A DNA stretch of 64,000 bases from Chryseobacterium culicis (GCF_002979755.1 NZ_PCPP01000001.1:1644665-1708664), one strand, 5' to 3'. Positions 37,294 to 46,857 are shown, counted from the stretch's first letter. Made by a program: numbers and translations. Notes: generated by a model not told the origin, from the sequence alone.

Positions 37294-37683
37294 CAGAAAG
37301 GTCCAATGATCTTGTCTATTTGATCTGATAATAATTTAAAATTCACAGATTTGTTGGAAATTCAAGCAATACATAAAGTAAGGTTTATAAATAATCTACA
37401 AAATAAAAATGCACCAGAATAAATTTCTATCTATTTTATCCATGACAATATAAAAATTATTTAATTCTTATAAATTTCAATTTATATTACATTTTTAATA
37501 ATTAAAAATAAATGATATTTCCTCTATTTTTTGAAATAAAAGGCATTAAAAACATTTTTAAAATTAAAATAAATGAGCGAATATTTAAATCATAAAATAC
37601 TAACAAACAATAATTTAAATCATTAACAATAAATTAATATTTAAAATACCTACTTTTTTAGTAGACTAATAAAAATTAAATTA
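37294..37683. other. Long AT-rich intergenic region
   Basis: About 390 bases of almost pure A/T, mainly TTTAAAAT and AATAAAT patterns. No ORF, repeat family or hairpin of note. Such a tract upstream of an attenuated operon may act as an UP-like or bendable region, but nothing in it proves that. Confidence 0.5.
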
Positions 37684-37691
37684 TATATTTG
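37684..37691 (+). promoter_or_regulatory. -7 promoter element (TATATTTG) of the leader/EamA/metNIQ operon
   Basis: Exact TAnnTTTG match; the predicted start of transcription is about 20 bases before the leader ORF ATG. Confidence 0.6.
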
Positions 37692-37717
37692 CAAGCGTAT
37701 TCAGGAAATAAAACAAA

Positions 37718-37816
37718 ATGAAGACAAAATCAAACAATAATACAATTAAGAAACATACCATCGAAAATATGATGAAGGATATCTGTATGCCTATACATCA
37801 AGAATACTGTGGTTGA
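37718..37816 (+). CDS. Candidate 32-residue leader peptide, Met/Cys-rich
   Basis: A short ORF with ATG at 37718 and TGA at 37814. The first 16 residues are Asn/Lys/Thr-rich; the last 16 read NMMKDICMPIHQEYCG, with five sulfur-containing residues (M18, M19, C23, M24, C31). It is followed 26 bases later by a strong intrinsic terminator and then by an operon containing the MetNIQ methionine transporter. The layout is that of ribosome-mediated attenuation: stalling at Met/Cys codons would free GTGGT at the ORF end to pair with ACCAC of the terminator stem. Translation is not proven. Confidence 0.65.
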   Translation: MKTKSNNNTIKKHTIENMMKDICMPIHQEYCG

Positions 37817-37842
37817 CCTTACTTTTATATAGATATATTTTC

Positions 37843-37876
37843 AAAAAGGCTTTACCACGTGGTAGAGCCTTTTTTA
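37843..37876 (+). terminator. Intrinsic terminator in the leader (attenuator)
   Basis: GGCTTTACCAC pairs with GTGGTAGAGCC, preceded by AAAAA and followed by TTTTTT. It lies between the leader ORF and the EamA start codon, so unless bypassed it would stop transcription before the operon. Confidence 0.88.
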
Positions 37877-37905
37877 TTGAACACAACAACATCAAAAAAA
37901 TAAAA

Positions 37906-38904
37906 ATGAACAATTCTAAAAACAAATGGTTGATTCCATTGGCTTTTACAAACATCTATGTGATATGGGGAATTACGTTTTTAGCTATTTCATTTGGCTT
38001 AAAAGGTTTTCCGCCATTCATTCTTTCAGGATTACGATTTCTGGTTGCGGGAATTCTGATGATAGGATATCTTCTTTCTAAAGGAGAAAAAGCAAATTCT
38101 CTGATCAACTGGAAGAAAAACGCAATTACCGGTATCCTAATTCTTACCGGAGGAACTGGGCTTGTAGCCTGGGGAGAACAATATGTAACGGCTTCTGAGG
38201 CGGCTATTTCAATTGCAACAGGGCCATTCTGGTTTATTGCCATCGACAAAAAAAACTGGAAATATTATTTTTCGGATAAATTCATTCCTATAGGATTGGC
38301 TATTGGATTTGCAGGATTGGTGATGTTTTTAAAAGGAAGTGTGCATTCCAGTGCAGCCCATGCAGTGGCTAACGGAAATCTACGCATCACAGCATTTGTA
38401 GTGTTGGGATTAAGCTCCATCGCATGGGTATTGGGTTCTTTATATTCAAAGAAAAATCCGGCTTCTCAATCTACATTTATGAATATTGCTCAACAGCTTA
38501 TCGTAGCAGGATTAGCCTCCTTTCTCATTGCTTTTTTCAGAAAAGAATGGACTGATTTTTCAGTTTCTGCAGTTCCGTTATCAGCATGGTTTGGGGTTCT
38601 ATTTTTGATCTTCTTTGGATCGATAGTCGCTTATTTGTCGTACATTTGGCTTCTGTCCGTAAAACCCGCTGCCTTGGTAAGCACCCATACCTACATCAAT
38701 CCTATTGTAACAGTGATTGCAGGCTGGATTATTGCCAACCAGAGCATCAATGGAGGTCAGCTGTACGGTTTATTCGTTATATTGCTGGGAGTACTTCTAA
38801 CGAATGTCACCAAGTATTTCAGACTTTCAAAACGGTCAAAGGTCAAAATCAGAAGAGTAAGAAGATTTTTTAACAGAGCAGGCAGACCATATCAGCCTAT
38901 TTAA
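37906..38904 (+). CDS. EamA/DMT family permease, first structural gene of the met operon
   Basis: A 332-residue drug/metabolite transporter with ten hydrophobic helices and the two EamA repeats (IYVIWGITFLAISFGLKGFPPF at the start; LSYIWLLSVKPAALVSTHTYINPIVTVIAGW late). Members export amino acids or metabolites. I start at MNNSKNKW (37906), because earlier in-frame codons lie within the terminator hairpin. The 18-base gap to metN indicates one operon, so a sulfur amino acid or related metabolite is the inferred substrate. The tail is basic. Confidence 0.9.
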   Translation: MNNSKNKWLIPLAFTNIYVIWGITFLAISFGLKGFPPFILSGLRFLVAGILMIGYLLSKGEKANSLINWKKNAITGILILTGGTGLVAWGEQYVTASEAAISIATGPFWFIAIDKKNWKYYFSDKFIPIGLAIGFAGLVMFLKGSVHSSAAHAVANGNLRITAFVVLGLSSIAWVLGSLYSKKNPASQSTFMNIAQQLIVAGLASFLIAFFRKEWTDFSVSAVPLSAWFGVLFLIFFGSIVAYLSYIWLLSVKPAALVSTHTYINPIVTVIAGWIIANQSINGGQLYGLFVILLGVLLTNVTKYFRLSKRSKVKIRRVRRFFNRAGRPYQPI

Positions 38905-38922
38905 ACAGTATACAAAATCAGA

Positions 38923-39951
38923 ATGATAGAAATCAGAAACATATCGAAAACATTTCATCAGAAAAAACAGTCTTTTAAAGCACTGGATAAGGTGAGTTTA
39001 AATATAGAGAAGGGAGATATTGTAGGAATTATCGGTTTTTCGGGAGCAGGAAAAAGTACCCTGATCCGTACAGTAAATTTACTGGAAAGACCTGATGAAG
39101 GACAGATTATTATTAATGGAAAAGATTTTACCCAACTCAATTCTAAGCAACTGGCTGAGGAACGTAAAAAAATCGGAATGATCTTCCAGCATTTCAATCT
39201 TCTTTCTTCAAGAACTGTTTTTGATAATGTAGCTCTTCCTCTTGAACTGGACCATACCAGCAAGGACGAAATCAACAGAAAAGTCAATGAATTACTGAAG
39301 ATTGTAGGACTTGAAGATAAAGCCAATGATTATCCTAAAAGCCTTTCCGGAGGACAGAAACAAAGAGTTGCCATTGCTAGGGCTTTGGCCAATGATCCTC
39401 ACCTTCTGCTTTGTGATGAAGCAACCAGCGCACTGGATCCTGCTACCACGCAGTCTATTCTGCAGCTTTTAAGAGATATCAATCAGAGACTGGGAATTAC
39501 CATCCTTTTAATTACCCACGAAATGGAAGTGATCAAAGCGGTCTGCAACCACGTAGCCGTGATCGACAAAGGAAAATTATTAACAAAAGGTACATTAAGC
39601 GAGATTATTTCGGATAAAGAAAACCCGATCATTCGCCAATTTATAAATTCAGATATCATGACCCTGCCACAGGAATTCATTAGCAGACTGCAGAAAGAAC
39701 CTAAAGAAGGTTTATTTCCGCTGGTCGAAATAGAACTTAACGAAAACATCAGTGTTGAACAAATTCTTTCAACGCTGTACAACCAATATAAAATCCCTTA
39801 TAAATTGTTAAAAGCAGATGTAGAGTATTTTGGAAATTCCAATTTCGGTAAACTTCTGCTGCAGCTTCAGGGTGAAACTGAAGAAAACCAACAGGCGATC
39901 TATTATTTCAACCAAAATAAAATTCAAAATACAGTAAAAGGATATGCTTAG
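38923..39951 (+). CDS. metN: Methionine ABC transporter ATP-binding protein MetN
   Basis: ATPase subunit of the MetNIQ importer, 342 residues. Walker A GFSGAGKST is residues 38-46, the signature LSGGQKQRVAIARAL follows, then LLLCDEATSALDP (Walker B). Residues about 265-342 form the C-terminal NIL/ACT-like domain that in characterised MetN proteins binds methionine and inhibits transport. It overlaps metI by 8 bases. Confidence 0.96.
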   Translation: MIEIRNISKTFHQKKQSFKALDKVSLNIEKGDIVGIIGFSGAGKSTLIRTVNLLERPDEGQIIINGKDFTQLNSKQLAEERKKIGMIFQHFNLLSSRTVFDNVALPLELDHTSKDEINRKVNELLKIVGLEDKANDYPKSLSGGQKQRVAIARALANDPHLLLCDEATSALDPATTQSILQLLRDINQRLGITILLITHEMEVIKAVCNHVAVIDKGKLLTKGTLSEIISDKENPIIRQFINSDIMTLPQEFISRLQKEPKEGLFPLVEIELNENISVEQILSTLYNQYKIPYKLLKADVEYFGNSNFGKLLLQLQGETEENQQAIYYFNQNKIQNTVKGYA

Positions 39952-40600
39952 TGATACGGTAATTGCCCTTTTGGCAAAAGGAACCTGGGAAACGGTTTAT
40001 ATGACATTTTTATCCGGATTTTTTGGATTTGTACTAGGTCTTCCGGTAGGGATTCTGTTATTTTTAACAAGAAAAGGCCAACTGCTGGAAAACGTAGCTT
40101 ATCATAGAGGACTTTCTATTTTGGTTAATATTTTCCGCGCCATTCCCTTCATTATTCTGATTGTATGGATGATTCCTTTTACCAGAATTTTGGCCGGAAC
40201 TTCCATTGGAGTAAATGCTGCTTTGGTTCCACTAAGTGTGGGTGCAGCTCCTTTTATTGCAAGACTTGTAGAAAACAGCCTTATTGAAGTTCCTCATGGT
40301 CTTATAGAAACAGCAAGAGCCTTGGGAGCTTCTCCATTACAGATTATCAGAAAAGTACTGTTGCCTGAAGCACTTCCTTCATTAATCAATAATGCTACCA
40401 TCACTTTAATTACCCTTGTAGGTTACTCAGCAATGGGTGGTGCCGTAGGTGCAGGTGGACTTGGACAGGTGGGCTACCAGTATGGATATATCGGATATGA
40501 TATTGTCATCATGAATACGGTATTGATTCTGCTTGTACTTTTGGTTTTCATCATCCAGTTTATGGGCGACAGGTTGTCAAAGCGATTTGATCACAGATAG
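39944..40600 (+). CDS. metI: Methionine ABC transporter permease MetI
   Basis: Permease of 218 residues with about five helices. The EAA loop that docks onto MetN is visible as LIETARALGASPLQIIRKVLLPEALP. Start lies inside the metN 3' end, so the two are translationally coupled. Residues GGAVGAGGLGQVGYQYGY near the C-terminus are typical of the family. Confidence 0.95.
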   Translation: MLSDTVIALLAKGTWETVYMTFLSGFFGFVLGLPVGILLFLTRKGQLLENVAYHRGLSILVNIFRAIPFIILIVWMIPFTRILAGTSIGVNAALVPLSVGAAPFIARLVENSLIEVPHGLIETARALGASPLQIIRKVLLPEALPSLINNATITLITLVGYSAMGGAVGAGGLGQVGYQYGYIGYDIVIMNTVLILLVLLVFIIQFMGDRLSKRFDHR

Positions 40601-40711
40601 TTGGGATTCGGGGTAGGGATGCAAGTTTGAGGGTTGGAGTATATGAAAGTTCCTTCATTCATCTTTTATCTTTTATCTTTTACCTCAATAGCATTTAAAA
40701 TAAAAAATAGA

Positions 40712-41521
40712 ATGAAAAGAATAAAAATCTTTAGTTTGTTAACTGCTGGAATATTACTGTTCAGCGCTTGTTCGGGAAGAAAAGATGATCCGAACTTTAT
40801 CCGCGTAGGAATTACTTACGGCCCGGAACAGGAAATTGCCGAAGTTGCCAAAAAAGTAGCTAAAGATAAATATAACCTGGAAGTGGAGCTTATCCCTTTC
40901 AACGATTATGTAGTTCCCAATGAAGCATTGACTAACGGAGATATTGATGCCAATGCCTTTCAGCATATTCCTTATTTAACAGAACAGTCAAAACAGAGAG
41001 GTTACAACCTTGTGCCTGTAGGTAATACATTTGTTTATCCTATTGTAGCGTACTCAAAAAAGATTAATAATATCAGTCAGCTACAGGAAGGCAATACCAT
41101 TGTAATTCCCAACGATCCTACCAACGGAGGACGTTCTTTACTGCTTCTGCAGAAAAGTGGTCTGCTGAAACTAAAAGAAGGTGTTGGACTTTTACCTAAA
41201 GTGACTGACATTACAGAAAATCCTAAAAATCTGAAAATTATGGAGATTGAAGGTGCACAGATTCCAAGAGTTTTGGAGGACAGAGATGTTGTGGTTGGAA
41301 TAATCAATAACAATTTCGCCGCTCAGGCTGGATTGGATCAGGAAAAACAAGGTATCCTTGTTGAGGATAAAGACTCACCGTATGTGAATGTGGTAGTTTC
41401 CAGACAGGATAATAAAAACAGCCAGAAAGTAAAAAACTTTGTAAAAGCCTATCAGTCTCCTGAAGTAGAAAAGAAAGCCAAAGAAATTTTTAAAGGAGGA
41501 GCTGTGAAAGGATGGGATTGA
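40712..41521 (+). CDS. metQ: Methionine-binding lipoprotein MetQ
   Basis: Substrate-binding lipoprotein of 269 residues; signal peptide with lipobox LFSAC and lipidated Cys20. Conserved MetQ features include VGITYGPEQEIAEVAKKVAKDKY, NDYVVPNEAL, DANAFQHIPYL and NDPTNGGRSLLLLQ. I start at MKRIKIFS (40712); an upstream in-frame reading from 40634 lacks a signal. The 111-base gap after metI contains a pyrimidine-poor tract but no terminator, so it is probably co-transcribed. Confidence 0.95.
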   Translation: MKRIKIFSLLTAGILLFSACSGRKDDPNFIRVGITYGPEQEIAEVAKKVAKDKYNLEVELIPFNDYVVPNEALTNGDIDANAFQHIPYLTEQSKQRGYNLVPVGNTFVYPIVAYSKKINNISQLQEGNTIVIPNDPTNGGRSLLLLQKSGLLKLKEGVGLLPKVTDITENPKNLKIMEIEGAQIPRVLEDRDVVVGIINNNFAAQAGLDQEKQGILVEDKDSPYVNVVVSRQDNKNSQKVKNFVKAYQSPEVEKKAKEIFKGGAVKGWD

Positions 41522-41604
41522 TGAGTGAGATGATTTAAGAGTATTGCTTTTTACTCTTATGCTTCTCTTCAGTTTTTTCGCATTTACCAATACAATATTT
41601 AATA

Positions 41605-41637
41605 AAAAGCTGTCCGCCATTAAGCAGGCAGTTTTTT
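41605..41637 (+). terminator. Weak terminator after metQ
   Basis: AAAAAGCTGTCCGC and GCAGGCAGTTTTTT form an imperfect stem with an ATTAA-type loop and a T run. It may close the metNIQ operon. Confidence 0.45.
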
Positions 41638-41662
41638 ATTTGCTAAAATTTTATTTTCTCAA

Positions 41663-41694
41663 TTTGAGATAATAAAAAATTTTCTTTATTTTTG
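41663..41694 (+). promoter_or_regulatory. Complete Bacteroidetes-type promoter of the GH3 gene
   Basis: TTTG (41663-41666), a spacer of 20 bases and TATTTTTG (41687-41694): both elements of the TTG-N19-21-TAnnTTTG consensus are exact. Leader to the ATG is about 18 bases. Confidence 0.8.
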
Positions 41695-41718
41695 TTTTTA
41701 ATCAAATAGAAAGGCATT

Positions 41719-43983
41719 ATGTTAAAGAAAACCGTCATTATAAGTTTACTCACCTTTATTTCTGCTTCTTATATGGCTCAGACCAATACTACCATCCCCG
41801 TTTATTTAGATGAATCCAAACCTGTAGAACAGCGTATTCAGGATGCATTATCAAGAATGACACTGGAAGAAAAAGTGGCCATGCTGCATGCACAGTCGAA
41901 ATTCAGTTCACCAGGTGTACCAAGATTGGGAATTCCTGAATTCTGGACCACAGATGGCCCTCACGGAGTACGTCCTGAGGTAATGTGGGACGAATGGGAT
42001 CAGGCCGGATGGACGAACGATTCTATTATCGCCTACCCTGCCCTGACTGCTTTATCCGCCACATGGAATAAAAAAATGTCATGGAATTATGGTAAAGCTT
42101 TGGGTGAAGAAGCCCGCTACAGAAAAAAAGATATTCTTCTGGGACCTGGAGTTAATATTTACAGAACTCCGCTGAATGGAAGAAATTTTGAATATATGGG
42201 TGAAGATCCTTATCTGACTTCAAAGATGGTAGTACCTTACATTAAAGGAGTACAGTCTAACGGCGTGGCAACCTCTGTGAAACATTTCGCCCTGAACAAC
42301 CAGGAAATGTTCCGCCATACAAGCAATGTAAATGTTGACGACAGAGCTCTTTATGAAATTTATCTACCACCTTTCAAAGCAGCCGTAACAGAAGGTGATT
42401 CCTGGACAATCATGGGTGCTTATGACATGTACAAAGGTCAGTATGCCAGCCAGAATCAGTATCTGTTAAATGATATTTTAAAGAAAGAATGGAATTATAA
42501 AGGGGTTGTAGTCTCTGACTGGGGCGCTGTAAACAATACGGAACAGGCTATTCATAACGGACTTGATCTTGAATTCGGATCGTGGACCAACGGACTTTCC
42601 GCAGGAACTAAAAATGCCTATGATAATTATTATCTGGCAAAGCCTTATCTTGATTTGATTAAAGCAGGAAAAGTAGGTACCCAGGAACTTGATGATAAGG
42701 TAACAAGACTTCTTCGTCTTGCCTATAAAACGACAATGAACCGCAACAAGCCTTTCGGAAATATTGCTTCTGAAGAGCATAAAGCGGTTGCCAAAGAAAT
42801 TGGAGAAGAAGGAATTGTTTTATTAAAAAATCAGGGAAATGTTCTTCCTATTGATATTAATAAGGCTAAAAAGATTGCCGTTATCGGAGAAAATGCCATC
42901 AAAATAATGACGGTAGGCGGAGGTTCTTCATCTTTAAAAGTAAAATATGAAACCCTTCCTTTAGACGGAATCAAATCCAGATTTGGAAAACAGGCAGATG
43001 TACAATATGCAAGAGGTTATGTAGGTGACATCGGAGGAGAATACAATGGCGTAAAATCCGGACAGGATTTAAAAGATACCCGTTCTGCCGCTGAATTACT
43101 GAATGAAGCTGTGGAATTGGCGAAAAAATCAGATTATGTGATTTTCGTTGGCGGACTGAATAAAGCTGATTTTCAAGACAGTGAAGGAAACGACAGAAAA
43201 AGCTATGGCTTGCCTTACAATCAGGATCAGGTGATCTCTTCACTTGCAAAAGCAAATAAAAATCTTACTGTGGTTCTTGTTTCCGGAAATGCCGTAGCTA
43301 TGCCATGGATTAAAGAAGTTCCCACAGTTTTACAGTCTTGGTATCTGGGTTCTGAAGCAGGAAACTCTATTGCCGCTGTTTTAGCAGGAGATGCCAACCC
43401 ATCAGGAAAGCTTCCATTTACATTCCCTATAAAACTTGATGACAATTCAGCCCATCAGCTTGGAGAATATCCTGGACAAAAGGATGAGTTTGCAGCAGGA
43501 AAAGGTAAAGATCAGAAAAACCCTATCAACATTACTTACAACGAGAGTATTTTTGTAGGTTACCGCTGGCATGATACTAAGAATATAAAGCCTCTGTTCA
43601 GTTTCGGGCATGGGTTGAGCTATACCACTTTTGAATTCGGAAAAGCAAAAGCTGACCAGACAACAATATCACAGGATGGTACCATTACTTTCACCGTTAC
43701 GGTTAAAAATACAGGTAAAAAAGCAGGTGCTGAAGTTGCCCAGCTTTATATCAGTGATTTGAAATCATCCGTTCCACGCCCTGCAAAAGAACTGAAAGGT
43801 TTTGAAAAAGTATATCTGAATCCGGGTGAACAAAAAAAAGTTACTTTTACCATTGATAAAACGGCTTTAAGTTATTTTGATGCTCAAAAACACGATTGGG
43901 TAGCTGAACCGGGAGACTTTGAGGCATTGATTGGAAATTCTTCCGATGCCATTAAGACGAAAGTGAAATTTACCCTTAAATAA
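41719..43983 (+). CDS. bglX: GH3 family beta-glucosidase, exported
   Basis: Periplasmic glycoside hydrolase of 754 residues. Signal peptide 1-21 (ASYMAQ). The catalytic barrel has the nucleophile Asp267 in GVVVSDWGAV and the substrate-binding block VATSVKHFALNNQE. A second alpha/beta domain (residues 370-590) includes VIGENAIK and VFVGGLNKADFQDSEGNDR. A fibronectin type III-like domain (FTVTVKNTGKKAGAEVAQLYI) closes the protein. Typical of BglX-type enzymes that trim beta-glucosides. It has its own promoter and terminator. The symbol is by family resemblance. Confidence 0.92.
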   Translation: MLKKTVIISLLTFISASYMAQTNTTIPVYLDESKPVEQRIQDALSRMTLEEKVAMLHAQSKFSSPGVPRLGIPEFWTTDGPHGVRPEVMWDEWDQAGWTNDSIIAYPALTALSATWNKKMSWNYGKALGEEARYRKKDILLGPGVNIYRTPLNGRNFEYMGEDPYLTSKMVVPYIKGVQSNGVATSVKHFALNNQEMFRHTSNVNVDDRALYEIYLPPFKAAVTEGDSWTIMGAYDMYKGQYASQNQYLLNDILKKEWNYKGVVVSDWGAVNNTEQAIHNGLDLEFGSWTNGLSAGTKNAYDNYYLAKPYLDLIKAGKVGTQELDDKVTRLLRLAYKTTMNRNKPFGNIASEEHKAVAKEIGEEGIVLLKNQGNVLPIDINKAKKIAVIGENAIKIMTVGGGSSSLKVKYETLPLDGIKSRFGKQADVQYARGYVGDIGGEYNGVKSGQDLKDTRSAAELLNEAVELAKKSDYVIFVGGLNKADFQDSEGNDRKSYGLPYNQDQVISSLAKANKNLTVVLVSGNAVAMPWIKEVPTVLQSWYLGSEAGNSIAAVLAGDANPSGKLPFTFPIKLDDNSAHQLGEYPGQKDEFAAGKGKDQKNPINITYNESIFVGYRWHDTKNIKPLFSFGHGLSYTTFEFGKAKADQTTISQDGTITFTVTVKNTGKKAGAEVAQLYISDLKSSVPRPAKELKGFEKVYLNPGEQKKVTFTIDKTALSYFDAQKHDWVAEPGDFEALIGNSSDAIKTKVKFTLK

Positions 43984-44036
43984 AACTGAGAGTTAAGAGT
44001 ACTAAACTCTATTTAATAATTATTTGATAGAATGCA

Positions 44037-44064
44037 AACAGATTCCAGATTGGGATCTGTTTTT
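44037..44064 (+). terminator. Terminator of the GH3 gene
   Basis: AACAGATTCC pairs with GGGATCTGTT (one wobble) around AGATT and is followed by TTTTTATTTA. Confidence 0.8.
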
Positions 44065-44566
44065 TATTTATATCGCGAATTACGATATTTTGATCTGTAA
44101 ATTTTGCTGGATAAAGTTTTAAACGCAAAGATTATTAAATTCGATCTTATTATCTGAGGAAGCAAAGAAAGGCGACAAAGTCGCGGAGGAAGCATAAGGA
44201 ATAACGCTCACGCTTAGAAAGAATCAATACCATTGATTCCATCTTTGCTCCCTTAGAATTGTAAGAATTTCATATGAAAACTTTGTGTTAAAATCTAATT
44301 ATTTTTCTCCCACAGATTACAGTGATTGCACAGATTTTTTATAAACCATTAAGGAGGTTTAAGTTTTTAAGGAACATTAAGGTTCAAATAAATTTGAATG
44401 AAGCAACCTGTATAAAAAATGTCTTTAAACATTCCCTTAATCCTCTTAACAGCTTACTATTTTCTTAATGGTTCAAAAAATTCACATATAGATTCTTTCT
44501 CGCAGATTTAGGAGATTTCGCAGATTTTTAAGACAAACATAAAGATTATCTTTCACTACTTCCCTC
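44065..44566. other. Gene-free region with degenerate short repeats
   Basis: Between two terminators. Holds worn copies of AACGCAAAG and GGCGACAAAGTCGCGGAGG (R3-like) and pairs such as CACAGATTACAGTGATTGCA/CACAGATTTTT and CGCAGATTTAGGAGATTTCG/CAGATTTTT. No ORF with conserved features was found. Confidence 0.5.
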
Positions 44567-44608
44567 TTCTAGCTTCTAGCTTCTAGCTTCTAGCTTCTAG
44601 CTTCTAGC
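44567..44608. repeat. Heptamer microsatellite, TTCTAGC x6
   Basis: Six perfect copies of a 7-base unit, just before the terminator of the barrel protein gene. It lies between 3' ends, so it is unlikely to influence a promoter. Confidence 0.95.
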
Positions 44609-44609
44609 C

Positions 44610-44645
44610 AAAAATAAAAAGCAGATTCCAAATTGAAACCTGCTT
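44610..44645 (-). terminator. Terminator of the barrel protein gene
   Basis: Minus strand: GCAGGTTTC-AATTT-GGAATCTGC (with wobbles) then TTTTTATTTTT. The stem mirrors the GH3 terminator in design. Confidence 0.75.
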
Positions 44646-44670
44646 TTATTTTTATCTAACAAATTTTGAA

Positions 44671-46857
44671 TTACTTTCCTCCGCCGCCGTTTTTCTCTAC
44701 GTCGGTTTTTGTATTTTCTTTTACCTTCTGGTTTCCGAAACGCTTTACAAACGTAAGAGAAACACCGTACCAGTCCCATTTTGAATACTCTCTGAAAGTT
44801 CCATCCTGACTGTAAGTCGTGTTATCACCATAAGGTCTTTTAAAAATATTCATCAGCTGCATGCTCAATTCCATCTGGGTTTTCGGGAATATTTTAGTCA
44901 CTGAAATATTATGGAAGACATTGGTATTATTCGCATATGAATTTCCGTTATTCTGATTGGCAAGCTCCATCCATGCACTTATATTAATATTTTTATTGAA
45001 TAAATTAGTATAAGATATATTGGCGGAAGCACCCCAATAACTGATATAGTCTTTAGCTCCCAATTTGTTTTTTTCGTTAAAATCCTTATTATTAATATAA
45101 TACCATCCAAATCCGGCATTTACATTCAGTTTATTCTTCAGGAAGTTCTGATTGGTATTCGCAAAAAGATAATATTTCTCAACCTTTCCGTCAAAGTTTC
45201 CTGGTAATGAAACCGTTCTTCCGTTTTCTGTGACATAGGTCGTCCAGTAATCCTGATTCGTATGCATATATCTTGCAGAAATAAAGTACTTTTTCAGAAT
45301 TCCGAATTTCATATAAAGCCGGTCATTAGGATTGGGATTCAGATAAAGGTTTCCTCTGGAATACGTTCCGTTAATTTCCGGCATCAGGAAAGGGTTAAAC
45401 TCAGAATACCATGGCCTCCAGATACTTCTGTTATAGGTAAGGCTCAGATCAAATTTCTCTGAAAAGCTGTATTTCAGCAATAAATTGGGAAGAAAAGTAC
45501 CGTAAGAATCTCTTCTTTCCGTACCTGCTACATCCTGTCTTACTTTATAATCAATATATTCGTATCGGATTCCGATTCTAGTTTCCAGTTTTTCGAAAAA
45601 TGTTTTGCTATAATTGGCATATAAGGAGCTCAGATTATCCTCATAATGGAACCTGTCATTTTTGGATAAATTAGCAAATTCCGGGGTGGGATTATTCATG
45701 CTGAATCCATAAAGACTGTTGGAAATAATATGGTTGTTCAATTCCGTTTTTCCTCCCACTTCCATAGTACCGCCTGATTTACCAAAAGGCTGAGTATAAT
45801 CCACTTTCAGATAATAATTACGCATCTGATTGGAACTCATAACACCCAGCTGTTGAGTTGTTTTTACTCCCTGCTTATCAATGAGTTTATCAATTAAATT
45901 ATCATTATTATCACTGGAATAATTGGTTCCCAAATTAATATCTAAAATTCTATTTTTCTCTTTATCGTAGTATTTATAGAAAGCATTAGACCCCAGATTA
46001 CGGCTGAATCCCCAGTTGTTTTGGCTTTGAAGAAAAGATTCACCGGGATCTCCATCTTTTGTGGTCATCCCGTTAGATTCTGCTGAAAGCAAATTCCTGT
46101 TCTGAGAATACTCCAATACAAGTCCGAAATTATTTTTGTCATTAATTTCAAACTCCGAAGTAGAAGAAAGAGAAGGACTTTCATTTCTCATTAAATTTTC
46201 CAGATTGAATTGGGTCAACTTATTCTTTTCGTAGCGATTATCCCACGTCTGGGTCTTTTGTACATAATTTCCGCTATTGTAACCACCGATAAAGGTTTGG
46301 GTAAACTTTTTCTTATGATAATTCAGATTGAAATTCGTGTATTGTGAGTTTTTGGTACTTTGTCTGTTGTTAAGAGAGATACTTCCTTTTAGCCCTTCAT
46401 CATCTCTTTTTTTAAGGACAATATTGATAACAGAACCGGAAGTTTCATAACGGGAAGACGGGCTGGTAATCACTTCAATTTTCATAAGATTATCAGCAGG
46501 AATTGTTTTAAGATATTCCTTTAGTTCCTTCCCTGTAAAAACAGATTTCCTGTCATTGATATATACCGTAACCAATTGTCCCTCGGCTTTTACCTCATCA
46601 TTGTTATCAATACTTACCAAAGGAGTCATTCTAAGAACATCCCATGTTGTATTTCCTGCCAGAATTGCACTATTTGCTACATTAAATACAGTTCTGTCTA
46701 CTTTAGATTCTACGGTTGGTTTTCTGGCCACCAGAGTAACCGCTTCTATTTCTTTTGCATTTCCTTTTACAGTATCGTTGGCAGCCGGAGCTGGAGCCTG
46801 CTGGGCCATTACTAAGGAGCCTGTTACTATTGCTATAGGAAATAATATTCTCTTCAT
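44671..46857 (-). CDS. TonB-dependent-type outer membrane beta-barrel protein
   Basis: Outer-membrane protein of 728 residues of the OMP_b-brl_3 group. Signal peptide 1-19 (VTGSLVMAQ). A short plug-like region (residues 35-150: VTLVARKPTVESKVDRTVFNV, IEVITSPSSRYETSGSVINIVLKK) precedes a barrel rich in alternating strands ending VSLTFVKRFG. No carboxypeptidase-like regulatory domain was seen at the N-terminus. Ligand unknown. A Lys/Glu/Gly-rich tail ends GGGGK. No operon partner. Confidence 0.87.
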   Translation of the reverse strand: MKRILFPIAIVTGSLVMAQQAPAPAANDTVKGNAKEIEAVTLVARKPTVESKVDRTVFNVANSAILAGNTTWDVLRMTPLVSIDNNDEVKAEGQLVTVYINDRKSVFTGKELKEYLKTIPADNLMKIEVITSPSSRYETSGSVINIVLKKRDDEGLKGSISLNNRQSTKNSQYTNFNLNYHKKKFTQTFIGGYNSGNYVQKTQTWDNRYEKNKLTQFNLENLMRNESPSLSSTSEFEINDKNNFGLVLEYSQNRNLLSAESNGMTTKDGDPGESFLQSQNNWGFSRNLGSNAFYKYYDKEKNRILDINLGTNYSSDNNDNLIDKLIDKQGVKTTQQLGVMSSNQMRNYYLKVDYTQPFGKSGGTMEVGGKTELNNHIISNSLYGFSMNNPTPEFANLSKNDRFHYEDNLSSLYANYSKTFFEKLETRIGIRYEYIDYKVRQDVAGTERRDSYGTFLPNLLLKYSFSEKFDLSLTYNRSIWRPWYSEFNPFLMPEINGTYSRGNLYLNPNPNDRLYMKFGILKKYFISARYMHTNQDYWTTYVTENGRTVSLPGNFDGKVEKYYLFANTNQNFLKNKLNVNAGFGWYYINNKDFNEKNKLGAKDYISYWGASANISYTNLFNKNINISAWMELANQNNGNSYANNTNVFHNISVTKIFPKTQMELSMQLMNIFKRPYGDNTTYSQDGTFREYSKWDWYGVSLTFVKRFGNQKVKENTKTDVEKNGGGGK

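Noticed and set aside
37813..37905. Longer N-terminus for the EamA protein
   Set aside because: Would be translated through the terminator hairpin and overlaps the leader stop; the conserved protein starts at 37906.
44567..44608. CRISPR-like array
   Set aside because: Heptamer repeats without spacers; simple microsatellite. The same holds for 54766-54807. R1 copies are far apart and palindromic, not a CRISPR array.
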